From contig NZ_JAHRWW010000014.1 in assembly GCF_019104945.1 (NCBI RefSeq), positions 62,001 through 126,000 on the forward strand: DNA of 64,000 nucleotides, written 5' to 3'. This stretch comes from Thermomonas sp. GTDB lineage: Bacteria > Pseudomonadota > Gammaproteobacteria > Xanthomonadales > Xanthomonadaceae. The notes beneath the pieces were generated by a model. That model was not told the DNA's origin. It saw nothing but the letters and a program-made list of their open reading frames with translations, and ran no database searches. The translations under genes and the position numbers were made by a program. This document shows positions 18,197 to 27,180 of the stretch, in pieces; position 1 is the stretch's first letter, and every line of letters begins with the position of its first letter.

Positions 18197-18562
18197 ATGG
18201 ATATGGCCTTACACGACGCATTAAAAGCACTGATGCCCGTAAATCCGCTGCATTTCACTGCGGCGGCGGCGGCAAAAGTGCATGAATTGGTGAGCGAAGA
18301 GGGCGAGGAAGACCTCAAGCTTCGCGCGTATATTCATGGTGGTGGCTGCTCTGGGTTTCAGTATGGCTTCGAGTTTGACGAAGGCCGGAACGAGAATGAC
18401 ATCGCCATCGTGAAGGATGGCGCCACCCTGTTGGTGGATCCGCTGAGCTTGCAGTATCTGGCGGGAGCGGTGGTGGATTATGTGGAATCACTTACGGGGG
18501 CGCAGTTTGTGATCCGCAACCCCAATGCCAAAACCACCTGCGGCTGCGGGAGTAGTGGCTGA
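18197..18562 (+). CDS. erpA: Iron-sulfur cluster insertion protein ErpA
   Basis: A-type iron-sulfur carrier of 121 residues that delivers clusters to apoproteins. The three conserved cysteines are present: Cys51 in [11 protein letters not shown] and Cys115/Cys117 in [10 protein letters not shown] second start, ATG 18203, would lose only two residues. It is followed after two bases by nudC. Confidence 0.93.
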   Translation: MDMALHDALKALMPVNPLHFTAAAAAKVHELVSEEGEEDLKLRAYIHGGGCSGFQYGFEFDEGRNENDIAIVKDGATLLVDPLSLQYLAGAVVDYVESLTGAQFVIRNPNAKTTCGCGSSG

Positions 18563-18564
18563 CG

Positions 18565-19482
18565 ATGCCCGGCCGTTCACCATTTGCCTTTGTTGAAGGC
18601 GCGCTCGATCGCGCCGATGCGCTGCGAGATGATCAGGCCGCACTGGCCCGGCTATGGCCACAGGCAGGGGTGATCGTTTTGAATGAGCGCGGTGAGGCGT
18701 TGACCGATGCCCATGCGGAGCTGCTGACGCCCTCTAGTGATGCGCTTCGGTGTGGGTTGGATGCGGCGACGTTTTTGGGGGTGCAAGGCGAGCGTGCGTG
18801 GTTTTTTGTTGAGGCAGCGGCTGCGGGAATGCCGGGTGCGGCGAGTATCGACTTGCGTAAAGCGGCGGCGCAGTGGCCTGCTTGGCAATCGACGCTCTTT
18901 GCACAGGCGCGCGCGCTGCAGCACTGGCACCGACGCTACCGTTTTTGTTCGGCCTGCGGCGGGCGCTTGCGCTACGAACGTGCGGGCTGGTTAGGGCGTT
19001 GCGAGGGCTGCCAAAGCGAACACTACCCGCGCACCGACCAAGCCATTATCGTGGCGGTGACCGATGGTGAGCGTCTGTTACTTGGGCGGCAGGCGGGCTG
19101 GGCGCCGCGCCGCTGGTCGGTGGTAGCGGGGTTTGTGGAGCCGGGAGAAACGCTCGAGCAAACCGTTGCGCGCGAGGTGATGGAAGAAACAGGGGTGCGG
19201 GTGCGGCCGCAAACGGCGCGCTATCTTGCCTCACAGCCTTGGCCATTCCCCGGTTCGCTGATGCTGGGGTTTCTTGCCCACGCCGAGCCCGATTTGCCGC
19301 AGGCCAGTGAGGAGCTCGTAGAGGCCCGCTGGTTTAATGCGGAAGAAGTGCGTGCTGGATTAGCGCGCGATTGGAGCCACGCCGATGAGGCGGGCGACGG
19401 CATTGTGTTGTCGTCGCCCATCTCGATTGCGCGCTTTGTGATGCGCTGTTGGCTTGATGCGTACGACGCGGGTGCGCTTTAG
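18565..19482 (+). CDS. nudC: NAD(+) diphosphatase
   Basis: Nudix hydrolase of 305 residues that splits NAD(H) and can remove NAD caps from RNA. A four-cysteine zinc site (FCSACGG...RCEGCQSEHYPRTDQA) precedes the Nudix box, which runs GFVEPGETLEQTVAREVMEE. The NudC-specific SQPWPFPGSLMLGF follows. The start ATG follows erpA directly. Its end overlaps the convergent MFS-acyltransferase gene by four bases. Confidence 0.94.
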   Translation: MPGRSPFAFVEGALDRADALRDDQAALARLWPQAGVIVLNERGEALTDAHAELLTPSSDALRCGLDAATFLGVQGERAWFFVEAAAAGMPGAASIDLRKAAAQWPAWQSTLFAQARALQHWHRRYRFCSACGGRLRYERAGWLGRCEGCQSEHYPRTDQAIIVAVTDGERLLLGRQAGWAPRRWSVVAGFVEPGETLEQTVAREVMEETGVRVRPQTARYLASQPWPFPGSLMLGFLAHAEPDLPQASEELVEARWFNAEEVRAGLARDWSHADEAGDGIVLSSPISIARFVMRCWLDAYDAGAL

Positions 19483-21383
19483 GCACACCCGCCGCGAAGA
19501 TGGCGCACGCGCTGTTCGAGTAGCTCAGCGCTGGCGGTATTGCCAGCGATAGCGTCACTGGCGAGGACCTCGATCGGTGCGCGCAGGCGGCGCGGCATGC
19601 GCATACGGTGTAGGCGCGAGTCGCGCTTACTCCACATGCTGCCCCACATGTTTTGCAATGCCATTGGCACTACAGGAACTTCCTGACCACGTGCGGCGGC
19701 GCGCTGCAGTATCTTTTCCACACCCGACTTAAACGAGGCGATCTCACCGTCTTTTGTCAGTGCGCCTTCGGGGAAAATGCACACCAGCTCGCCTTCCGCC
19801 AGCGCGGCGTCCACTGCATCAAACGCGCTTTGCATCACCTGCGGATTTTCACGTGCGCCGGCGATAGGGATGGCTTTCGCAGTTTTGAAAATCCAGCGCA
19901 TCACGGGGATGTTGAAGATTTTGTAATACATGACAAAGCGCGCCGGGCGCGGAATACAGGCCGACAGAATCAGTGCGTCCATGTAGCTGACGTGGTTGCA
20001 CACCAAAACTGCGGCGCCCTCATCTGGAACGTGTTTTTCAATGCCATGCAGTTTGAGCCGGTACAGCGTGCGCACCAGCAGCCAGCTGAGAAAGCGCATC
20101 ATGAACTCGGGGACGATAGTGAAAATCCACAGTGCAACGAGGGTATTGGCAATGGCGAGTGCTAAGAATAGTTGCGGGATCGTCCAGCCCAGATAGCGTT
20201 GTACGGCGATGCCGATGACGGCAGCAAGCACAATGAAAAATGCGTTCTGAATATTCATACCCGCAATCACGCGCGCAAGCTCTGACTTGGGCGTGCGGCT
20301 TTGAATGAGCGCAAACAGTGGGACGACAAAGAACCCAGTGAATAAGCCGACGCCTACGAGGTCTAGAATGATGCGTGCTGTTCCGGGCTGATGAAGAAAT
20401 TGCGTAATACTCATGCCTTGCGCAAGCGCTTGGCCGGGACGCGCGAAATACAGATCAAGCAAGAACGCGCTAATGCCAAAGGCACCCAAGGGGACAAGGC
20501 CAATTTCCACGGTGCGGCCAGAGAGCTTTTCGCACGACATCGAACCGACGCCTGCACCAATCGAGAATAGGGCTAATGCAAAGATGTAGAGGTTTTGCGT
20601 GCCGCCAAGATTCGACTGCGCATATACCGGCAGCTGTGCGGTAAGAATGGTGCCAACAAACCAAAACCAACTAACGCCGAGCACGGCATTGCGTACAGCG
20701 AGCCGCTGCCGAGTGAGTTGCCAAATCTGCCAGCTCACGCGAACGATATTCCAATCCACTTTAAGCGTTGGATTACCCGCATCAACGGTGGGAATGCGGC
20801 GCGCCACGGTATTGCCTGCAATCGCCAGCGCAATGATGAAGATGGCCGCAACCTGTGGGCCATGCGCGCCCGCGATTTGAAAAATCAAACCGCCGCAGAT
20901 CATGCCGAGCAGAATGGCAATCGATGTACCCATTTCCACCAAGCCATTGCCGCCGGTGAGCTCCTCGGGCTTGAGCACTGAGGGAAGAATGGAATACTTC
21001 ACTGGGCCAAACAGTGTTGATTGCACGCCGGTGCAGAACAACGCCACCATCAGAATTGGCATGCTTTGCAGCAGAAAGCCGACGGCGGCCAGCGACATGA
21101 TGGCGATTTCCATCATGGTGGTGATCACGATGAGCTTTTGCTTCTCCAAACGCTCGGCAATTTGCCCAGCACTGGCGGAAAACAAGAAGTAAGGAAGGAT
21201 GAAGATAGCGGGAGCGAGATTGGAGTACAGCCCCATTTCACTCTGGCTTACCGCCATATAAGCAAGCAGGCCAATGAGGGCTTGCCGATACACATTGTCA
21301 TTAAATGCCCCCAGCGCCTGCACGATGAAGTACGGCAAAAAGCGGCGCTGGGTAAGCAGGTTGAACTGGCTATGGCCGGGCAT
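19479..21383 (-). CDS. MFS transporter fused to 1-acylglycerol-3-phosphate acyltransferase
   Basis: 634-residue membrane protein. Residues 1 to about 420 form a 12-helix major facilitator related to LplT lysophospholipid flippases. Residues about 430-634 form a PlsC acyltransferase with the HX4D motif NHVSYMDALIL and the FPEGALTKDG motif. In E. coli these roles are split into LplT and Aas; here the acyl-ACP synthetase part of Aas is absent. The likely job is import and re-acylation of lysophospholipids at the inner membrane, an inference from domains only. Confidence 0.88.
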   Translation of the reverse strand: MPGHSQFNLLTQRRFLPYFIVQALGAFNDNVYRQALIGLLAYMAVSQSEMGLYSNLAPAIFILPYFLFSASAGQIAERLEKQKLIVITTMMEIAIMSLAAVGFLLQSMPILMVALFCTGVQSTLFGPVKYSILPSVLKPEELTGGNGLVEMGTSIAILLGMICGGLIFQIAGAHGPQVAAIFIIALAIAGNTVARRIPTVDAGNPTLKVDWNIVRVSWQIWQLTRQRLAVRNAVLGVSWFWFVGTILTAQLPVYAQSNLGGTQNLYIFALALFSIGAGVGSMSCEKLSGRTVEIGLVPLGAFGISAFLLDLYFARPGQALAQGMSITQFLHQPGTARIILDLVGVGLFTGFFVVPLFALIQSRTPKSELARVIAGMNIQNAFFIVLAAVIGIAVQRYLGWTIPQLFLALAIANTLVALWIFTIVPEFMMRFLSWLLVRTLYRLKLHGIEKHVPDEGAAVLVCNHVSYMDALILSACIPRPARFVMYYKIFNIPVMRWIFKTAKAIPIAGARENPQVMQSAFDAVDAALAEGELVCIFPEGALTKDGEIASFKSGVEKILQRAAARGQEVPVVPMALQNMWGSMWSKRDSRLHRMRMPRRLRAPIEVLASDAIAGNTASAELLEQRVRHLRGGCA

Positions 21384-21430
21384 TCAAGCGATCCTTGCGG
21401 AAGAATCTGGCAAGCATAGCGAAGAACGGC

Positions 21431-22024
21431 TCAATAGTTACCAAAGCTCTCGGTACTCAGCCTTTGCGCGCTTTTGTAGGCCCTACGCCAGCTGCGTAGA
21501 CCGGCGATGGCTATACCAACAAACACCAAATACAGCACCGCAGTGATGTGTAGGCCTTTGTAGAGATATTCCCCCACGTAGAGCACGTCCACGGCGATCC
21601 ACATCCACCATGCGGCGGCGTGGCGTTTGGCCTGCCACCACTGCGCAACGAGGCTGAACGCGGCAAGGGCCGCGTCTAGCCAAGCGAGGTCGGCATCGGT
21701 TTGGTGGTGCATGAATGCCCCCAGCGCAAGTGCGCCAAGCGCGCCAATTCCGATATGTCGCCAAGCGCGTGCTACAGGAAGCGCGGCCACGCGCACATGC
21801 CCGCTGTCATCGAGGTGCTGCATCCAGCGCAGCCAGCCATAGACGATCATGATGCCGAACGCGCCCTGCAGCAGGGCGTCGGAATAGAGCTTGGCGTCGA
21901 TAAAGACCCACGCATAAGCAATCACCGATACCAAGCCCAGCGGCCAGCACAGCGGGTGCCGCCGCGCGGTAAGACCGACGGCCAGCAGGCTGACAACGGC
22001 AGAGGCGAGTTCGAACAAGAGCAT
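21431..22024 (-). CDS. pnuC: PnuC-family vitamin transporter, probably thiamine (PnuT type)
   Basis: Inner-membrane facilitator of 197 residues with six to seven hydrophobic segments and the PnuC pattern (WPLGLVSVIAYAWVFIDAKL, WWMWIAVDVLYVGEYLYKGL). PnuC proteins move unphosphorylated vitamins that are then trapped by a kinase. Its ATG follows the TonB receptor by three bases, downstream of a TPP riboswitch. Thiamine is therefore a much likelier substrate than nicotinamide riboside. Confidence 0.88.
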   Translation of the reverse strand: MLLFELASAVVSLLAVGLTARRHPLCWPLGLVSVIAYAWVFIDAKLYSDALLQGAFGIMIVYGWLRWMQHLDDSGHVRVAALPVARAWRHIGIGALGALALGAFMHHQTDADLAWLDAALAAFSLVAQWWQAKRHAAAWWMWIAVDVLYVGEYLYKGLHITAVLYLVFVGIAIAGLRSWRRAYKSAQRLSTESFGNY

Positions 22025-22027
22025 GGT

Positions 22028-24196
22028 TTACAGTCCAACAGTCAACGACAGGCGCGCTAAGCGTGGAGCGCCGGGGAATAGATAGCTATCGCCGCTGACG
22101 CTGCCAGTATCGCGCCAATAAAATTTGTTGAATACGTTGTCCGCCGAGAGTTGCCACACAAGTGTGCGCTGGTTCCATTGGCTGCGGTAGCGTAGGCCAG
22201 CGTCGAATACGCTGTACGCAGGCACGCGTACGGTGCCATCGGAGGTGGCGGTATTGGACGAGGCGTAGCGCCAGCCGCCGATAAGACCAAGTGCCGGTGC
22301 AGAGGGGAGGCTGTAGTCCACGCTGAACGCGGCGCGGACACGTGGCACGTTTACGATCTGGTGGCCTTGCAGTGCGGCCACACCAGTGCCCTGTAGGCGG
22401 GCATTGATAACATTCACGCTGGCGTCTAACTGTAGATGCTCGATGGGGCGGCCGTGTGCACCTAATTCAACGCCGGTGTGCACTTCTTCACCTAATTCAA
22501 TAAAGGTGAAGCCTGCGGATGAAGCATCCGGTTGTGCAAACTGTGCGGGCTGGTGAATACGGTATAGCGCGGCGGTGAGGTCAAATGTATCAGCAAGGCG
22601 GTATTTCGCGCCCAATTCAAGCTGCCGCGAAAGCCGAGGTCCCAGCATGGCGCCGTCATTGCTGGCCCAGAAGGGGGCTTCCTTGCCCAAAGATAATCCC
22701 TTACTAAAACTGGTGTAGAGCGTCAGTGCGTCATCGGGCTGCCATAGCAGCGCCGCTTGCGGCAGCGTTTTGCTCAGGCGTGTGCTGCGCTCCGGCACGC
22801 CGCGCTTATTCCAAGCGCGTTCGTCGATGCGTGCGTGTTGCAAGCCCAACACCAACTGCCACGCGTCATTGAATGCGATGCGGTCTATCGCAAAAACGCT
22901 GCGCTGCCAGCTATCAAGGCGGCGCACTTTGGGGCCTGGCTGTTTGGGTGAAGGCGTAAATACTGGCGGCTCAACATCTGCGATATTGCCCGAACCAACA
23001 TAGGCATTGACGCTGGCGTGGCGGTCGATGCTGCGGTGGAGTGTGCTGCCGCCAATACTGATGCTATGGCCTACATTGCCGGTATCAAATTCGCCTTCCA
23101 GCGTGGCGCGTAACTGATCGGTAATGCGGGTGTCATCGGGGTTACGGTAGTCGTAGATGTCGTATTCGCCATTGGGCCCGAACGCATTGCCGGGCACACC
23201 GCTGGCGCAGGCGGCCACGTAGTAGCAGCCGTAAGCAAAGGTCACGCTGTCATCAATCACACTACGGCTTTTGCCACCGGCGATGCGCAGCGCCCAATCA
23301 TCATTAAAGGCATAGGAAAAACGCAGACTGGTATTGCTAGAACGCATCGCAACCGGCTGTTGCCAAGGCTGGTGGCCAAGCAAGCGAGTGGGATCCGCGT
23401 TACCGGGAATAACGCTACCGCCCAGTAGTTGATAGCCGGAGACCGAAGGCTGTGCGCTGGTTTGGTAGCTGGTGTCGAGGGCGAACGATGCGTTCGGCGT
23501 GATCATCCAGTCGGCGGCGATGGCATACAGATTGCGACGACCATCGGCATGCTGCACGTAGGAATGCGTGTCTTCCCAAGCAAGATTGGCGCGCAGGCCA
23601 AAATTGGGCGTCAACCACGCGCCAGCATCTACGGCGACATAGCGCGAACCGTGCGAGTCGGTGCCGAGGGTCAAGTTGCGCACGTCTTCTGGGCGCTTGC
23701 TGACATAGTTGATTAACCCGCCAGGCTCCATGATGCCCGCCTGCAAACCCGCTAGGCCTTTGAGCACTTCGACCTGCTGCTTATCTTCCAGCGGCATGAT
23801 TTGCTCACCCACCACGGTTAACCCGTTGCTGCGATAGCCGGTGCCAAGATCCAGCGCGTAGCCGCGGCTGGCGATGTTCTGGTAGTAGCCTACGGGTGCG
23901 TAGCTGTCGCCGAGGCTGGCATCGCTGCGGATGAGCTCGCTGAGCGTGCGCACATGGCGGCGTTCGATCTGCTGGCGATCAATGACGGTGATCGACGCAG
24001 GAGTGTCGCGGGCATCTGCTTGGCCCCACGTATTCACAGAGGCGTCGGTGGCGGTCGTTTCGCCTTTGACCTCCACCGCGCTTAGGGTGGTGGTGCGGCG
24101 CACCGCATCGTCTTCATCAGCATGCGCATGCGCATGCGCGTAAGCAGGCAGCGCTGCGAGCAGGGCGATGAGAAGGGGGGTATGGGAGATGGGCAT
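22028..24196 (-). CDS. TonB-dependent outer-membrane receptor, probably for thiamine
   Basis: 722-residue receptor. A signal peptide to about residue 20 is followed by a short His/Asp/Glu-rich stretch (HAHAHADEDD). Then come a plug domain (about 40-170, DTPASITVIDRQQIE...GLAGLQAGIMEPGG) and a 22-strand barrel ending in an aromatic-poor SLTVGL. By sequence it falls in the siderophore-receptor group, but the TPP riboswitch 75 bases upstream and the PnuC-type permease downstream indicate thiamine or a precursor. No strong Shine-Dalgarno precedes ATG 24196, which fits translational control by the riboswitch. Confidence 0.9.
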   Translation of the reverse strand: MPISHTPLLIALLAALPAYAHAHAHADEDDAVRRTTTLSAVEVKGETTATDASVNTWGQADARDTPASITVIDRQQIERRHVRTLSELIRSDASLGDSYAPVGYYQNIASRGYALDLGTGYRSNGLTVVGEQIMPLEDKQQVEVLKGLAGLQAGIMEPGGLINYVSKRPEDVRNLTLGTDSHGSRYVAVDAGAWLTPNFGLRANLAWEDTHSYVQHADGRRNLYAIAADWMITPNASFALDTSYQTSAQPSVSGYQLLGGSVIPGNADPTRLLGHQPWQQPVAMRSSNTSLRFSYAFNDDWALRIAGGKSRSVIDDSVTFAYGCYYVAACASGVPGNAFGPNGEYDIYDYRNPDDTRITDQLRATLEGEFDTGNVGHSISIGGSTLHRSIDRHASVNAYVGSGNIADVEPPVFTPSPKQPGPKVRRLDSWQRSVFAIDRIAFNDAWQLVLGLQHARIDERAWNKRGVPERSTRLSKTLPQAALLWQPDDALTLYTSFSKGLSLGKEAPFWASNDGAMLGPRLSRQLELGAKYRLADTFDLTAALYRIHQPAQFAQPDASSAGFTFIELGEEVHTGVELGAHGRPIEHLQLDASVNVINARLQGTGVAALQGHQIVNVPRVRAAFSVDYSLPSAPALGLIGGWRYASSNTATSDGTVRVPAYSVFDAGLRYRSQWNQRTLVWQLSADNVFNKFYWRDTGSVSGDSYLFPGAPRLARLSLTVGL

Positions 24197-24270
24197 CGTC
24201 GGTCATCGTCAGTATGGGGGAGCGAAGCGACGGCCGGACGCACGCCTCTTAAAGGCGCATGTCTGCAATA

Positions 24271-24347
24271 CAAGCTCCCTACGCCGGTGCAAACCGGATC
24301 AGGTTCCAAGGGACTCTCTCAGCCTAGCCACGCTAGGCACCCCCGCT
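24271..24347 (-). promoter_or_regulatory. TPP riboswitch (THI element)
   Basis: Read on the - strand this contains GGGGGTGCC, the GGCTGAGAGAGTCCC box, GAACCTGATC, and ending GCACCGGCGTAGGGAGC, the conserved parts of the thiamine pyrophosphate aptamer in the right order. A small hairpin CGCCT/AGGCG (24243-24257) lies between it and the receptor start and may be the expression platform. It should switch off the receptor-permease operon when TPP is high. Confidence 0.95.
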
Positions 24348-24403
24348 TCAAGGGCGCATTGAACCACAAAACGCCGTGAATTGCAGGTGAGGGTGAAATG
24401 GAG

Positions 24404-25525
24404 TTATGCGATGGCGCGCAAGAAAGACTGCCCGTGTGATGTTCTAAACCACGCGGCATGCCCGCGAAGAAATACATCCCAGGCAACATCGGCATGCGCT
24501 CTAGAGCGCAAGATGCCGTAAAAATATTCCACTTCAGAGATGGCGAAATCCAGGTGCACAACAGGCAGTAGCGCGACAAGTAATTCGCGTTCTGCGCGGC
24601 TCAGTGGGCGAGCTTGCGCATAGCCTTCAATAAGCGCGTTTGCGATCAGTGGTTGTGCACGCTGATCGTCTGGCTGCAGCCATGCAATCGCGCTACGTTC
24701 GATGGCCGTAGCTAAATCAAATAGCGCAAATGTGCGTGCAGAAAGACTGAAATCCAGCACGCTGGTGATGTTGGCCTGTGCTGAATCATCGCTCCAAAAT
24801 AAATTGGACGCGTGCCAGTCGCCGTGCGTCCATAGCCGCGGCTGCGCCGCAAAGACGCATCGCACGTCGGCAGGCAAAGGGAGCAGTGTGTGATGCAACT
24901 CTTCTTGCCAATTGCGCTGTGCGAGGTACTCAGCAAGCAACGGACGCTGCTGTAATTGAGCTTGCAATGTTGCAATGGGGGCGCTTGCTTCCAGCAATTC
25001 GCTGCGTGCAACGAGAATATGAGTCGTGCGCTGCGCAGCGTGAAAGCCTTCTGCGGCAAGGTGTAGCTGCGCCAGCATGCGCCCTACGGTGCGTGCGTGG
25101 GCGAGGTTGTGTAGCGGCACCCACGACATCGTGTCGCGGTGTAGGTCAATGCCTGTGGCGAGGGCGTGCACTTCATACGTCCAGCCTGCATGCGCGATGG
25201 CGCTTTCACCGGCAGTGTTATGCAGGATTTCCGGGGTGGGAATGTGCTGCGCACGCAGCCACTGCGCGAACACGTGCTCTTCGGTCAACGTGGAGGCGCT
25301 GCGCACGTTTTCGCTATGACGTTTGACGAAAGTCGGCCCGTTGTTCGTTTCGATCAGTGCCGCCGCCGAGAGCGGGCGTGGGCTGTTCCAGAGGATCGTG
25401 TGAGCGTGGCCCAGTTGTGCAAATTGGGCCAGTACAGGCTGCAGTTCTTGCAGCGTGAGTGGCGGCCAATCGGGCGGAACTTCATCCGCCGTTAGGCCGT
25501 GCACTCGGTGCGCGGAATGGCTCAT
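24404..25525 (-). CDS. APH-family phosphotransferase (thiamine or homoserine kinase-like)
   Basis: 373-residue cytoplasmic kinase of the aminoglycoside phosphotransferase/choline kinase fold. The catalytic loop WTHGDWHASNLFW supplies Asp and Asn, and VLDFS follows as the metal-binding Asp. It begins 15 bases after purD and so is likely cotranscribed with it, while the TPP-controlled thiamine genes lie just downstream. A thiamine kinase would trap the vitamin taken up by the PnuC-type permease. This is inferred from context; other small-molecule substrates are possible. Confidence 0.8.
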   Translation of the reverse strand: MSHSAHRVHGLTADEVPPDWPPLTLQELQPVLAQFAQLGHAHTILWNSPRPLSAAALIETNNGPTFVKRHSENVRSASTLTEEHVFAQWLRAQHIPTPEILHNTAGESAIAHAGWTYEVHALATGIDLHRDTMSWVPLHNLAHARTVGRMLAQLHLAAEGFHAAQRTTHILVARSELLEASAPIATLQAQLQQRPLLAEYLAQRNWQEELHHTLLPLPADVRCVFAAQPRLWTHGDWHASNLFWSDDSAQANITSVLDFSLSARTFALFDLATAIERSAIAWLQPDDQRAQPLIANALIEGYAQARPLSRAERELLVALLPVVHLDFAISEVEYFYGILRSRAHADVAWDVFLRGHAAWFRTSHGQSFLRAIA

Positions 25526-25540
25526 GGAAAAACGAAATGA

Positions 25541-26827
25541 TCAGCCTTGCTCGCGTGCAATCGCGCGCCAGCCGATGTCGTTGCGGTGAAATTCGTGCGC
25601 CCAGTGAATAGCCTTCACTCCTGCATAGGCATTGCGTTGCGCCTCGTGTACCGATGCGCCGAGTGCGGTGACACACAGCACGCGGCCGCCCGCGCTGATG
25701 GTATTGCCACTCGCGTCGAGCGCTGTGCCGGCATGAAACACCTTGGCCGTTTCTGGAACATCGGCCAGCCCGTCGATGCGGTCGCCGGTAATCGGCGCTT
25801 CTGGATAGGGCTTGGCGGCCATCACCACACCCAATGAAGGGCGTGGGTCCCATTGCGCTTGGGTTTCGTGCAAACGTGCATCGATCCCGGCTTCGATGAG
25901 ATCAACGAAGTCCGACTGCAGGCGCAGCAGCACCGGCTGAGTTTCTGGGTCACCAAAGCGCACATTGAATTCAATCACTTTCGGCGCACCGCTGGCGTCG
26001 ATCATCAGGCCTGCATACAAGAACCCGGTAAACGGAATGCCATCTTTGGCCATGCCCTGCACGGTGGGGTTGACGATCTCACGCATCACGCGTGCATGGA
26101 TCTCGGGCGTCACGACGGGGGCGGGGGAATAGGCCCCCATGCCGCCGGTATTCGGGCCGGTGTCGCCATCACCCACGCGCTTATGGTCTTGCGAGGTGGC
26201 CATTGGTAGTGCGGTTACGCCGTCCACCATCGAAATAAAGCTGGCTTCTTCACCGTCTAAGAATTCTTCGATCACCACGCGCGCGCCCGCATCACCAAAC
26301 GCATTGCCCGACAGCATGTCGCGCACGGCGGCTTCAGCTTCGGCAAGCGTCATGGCCACGATCACACCTTTGCCTGCAGCGAGGCCGTCAGCTTTGATGA
26401 CAATTGGTGCACCCTTGCTGCGCACGAAGGTCAGCGCTGGTTCAACCTCGGTATGTACCTCGTAAAATGCGGTGGGGATGCCGTGACGGGCGAGGAAGTC
26501 TTTGGCGAACGCCTTGCTGCCTTCTAGTTGCGCTGCAGCAGCGGTGGGGCCAAAGATGCGCAAGGATGCGGCGCGAAAGCGATCCACCACGCCTGCTACC
26601 AGCGGCACCTCTGGCCCAACCACGGTAAACGCGACGCCTTCGTCTTGCGCCAGCGCCAGCAGGCCGTCGATGTCGGTGACTTTCAGCGCCACGTTGCGGC
26701 ATTTGTGCTCATTGGCCGTGCCGGCATTGCCGGGAGCCACGAGCACTTCAGAAACACGTGGCGACTGTGCAAGCTTCCACGCCAAGGCGTGCTCGCGGCC
26801 GCCGGAACCGATAACGAGAAGTTTCAT
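25541..26827 (-). CDS. purD: Phosphoribosylamine-glycine ligase
   Basis: ATP-grasp enzyme making glycinamide ribonucleotide in purine synthesis, 428 residues, normal length. N-terminal domain KLLVIGSGGREHALAWKL, ATP-grasp segment VIKADGLAAGKGVIVAM, and PurD signature FNVRFGDPETQP are all intact. In related genomes purD commonly follows purH; here the borosin-like cassette lies between them on the opposite strand. Confidence 0.97.
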   Translation of the reverse strand: MKLLVIGSGGREHALAWKLAQSPRVSEVLVAPGNAGTANEHKCRNVALKVTDIDGLLALAQDEGVAFTVVGPEVPLVAGVVDRFRAASLRIFGPTAAAAQLEGSKAFAKDFLARHGIPTAFYEVHTEVEPALTFVRSKGAPIVIKADGLAAGKGVIVAMTLAEAEAAVRDMLSGNAFGDAGARVVIEEFLDGEEASFISMVDGVTALPMATSQDHKRVGDGDTGPNTGGMGAYSPAPVVTPEIHARVMREIVNPTVQGMAKDGIPFTGFLYAGLMIDASGAPKVIEFNVRFGDPETQPVLLRLQSDFVDLIEAGIDARLHETQAQWDPRPSLGVVMAAKPYPEAPITGDRIDGLADVPETAKVFHAGTALDASGNTISAGGRVLCVTALGASVHEAQRNAYAGVKAIHWAHEFHRNDIGWRAIAREQG

Positions 26828-26945
26828 AAATCAAAATATTGTGCGGTAAAGGAAGGACGGTACGCGGTTTCAACAAGAGCTTTGTGCTAGTGTTGGAGGT
26901 TATGGCATAACGCTGCTGGATGCAGCACAGCATACAGGGAATGGC

Positions 26946-27164
26946 ATGTCGAAGCTGCTGGAATTCATGCGTAACTTGGGCCGCGACGCTGTGCTCGCCG
27001 AAGAGTATGCGCGGCGACCGGAGGTTGTGATGCGGCGCGCAGGGCTTAATGCGGAGGAACGCAAAGCAATGCTGGCGCAGGATTATGAGGCCATTAAAGC
27101 CCTGAGTGGATTGAAAGACGGTCAGTTTGCAACGCAGCAAATTATTTTTGCTTACGACGAGTAA
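26946..27164 (+). CDS. Putative split-borosin precursor peptide (SonA-like)
   Basis: 72-residue helical protein immediately upstream of the methyltransferase fusion, with AGGGA seven bases before ATG 26946. Residues about 4-54 match by eye the leader (borosin-binding domain) of Shewanella SonA: LG-x-DA-x-L...Y...PE-x-VMR...GL...LSG. The last part, Q60 to E72 (QFATQQIIFAYDE), would be the core, with I66, I67 and F68 as possible N-methylation sites. The fold is also that of LigA-like dioxygenase small subunits, but no LigB partner is nearby. Function is inferred from homology and pairing; the matured product is unknown. Confidence 0.78.
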   Translation: MSKLLEFMRNLGRDAVLAEEYARRPEVVMRRAGLNAEERKAMLAQDYEAIKALSGLKDGQFATQQIIFAYDE

Positions 27165-27180
27165 TTGGAACCACATTGGT

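Noticed and set aside
24197-24309. Open frame overlapping the riboswitch and receptor start
   Set aside because: Out of frame with the receptor and made largely of the conserved riboswitch bases, whose pattern is structural rather than coding.
26900-26916. Sigma-54-like motif TGGCAT...TGCT before the precursor gene
   Set aside because: Spacing between the GG and GC elements is off by a base and the downstream half is incomplete.
26946-27164. Reading the 72-residue protein as a LigA-type dioxygenase small subunit
   Set aside because: The fold is similar, but there is no LigB catalytic subunit near, while a borosin-type methyltransferase is encoded 16 bases downstream and the spacing of conserved residues follows SonA.
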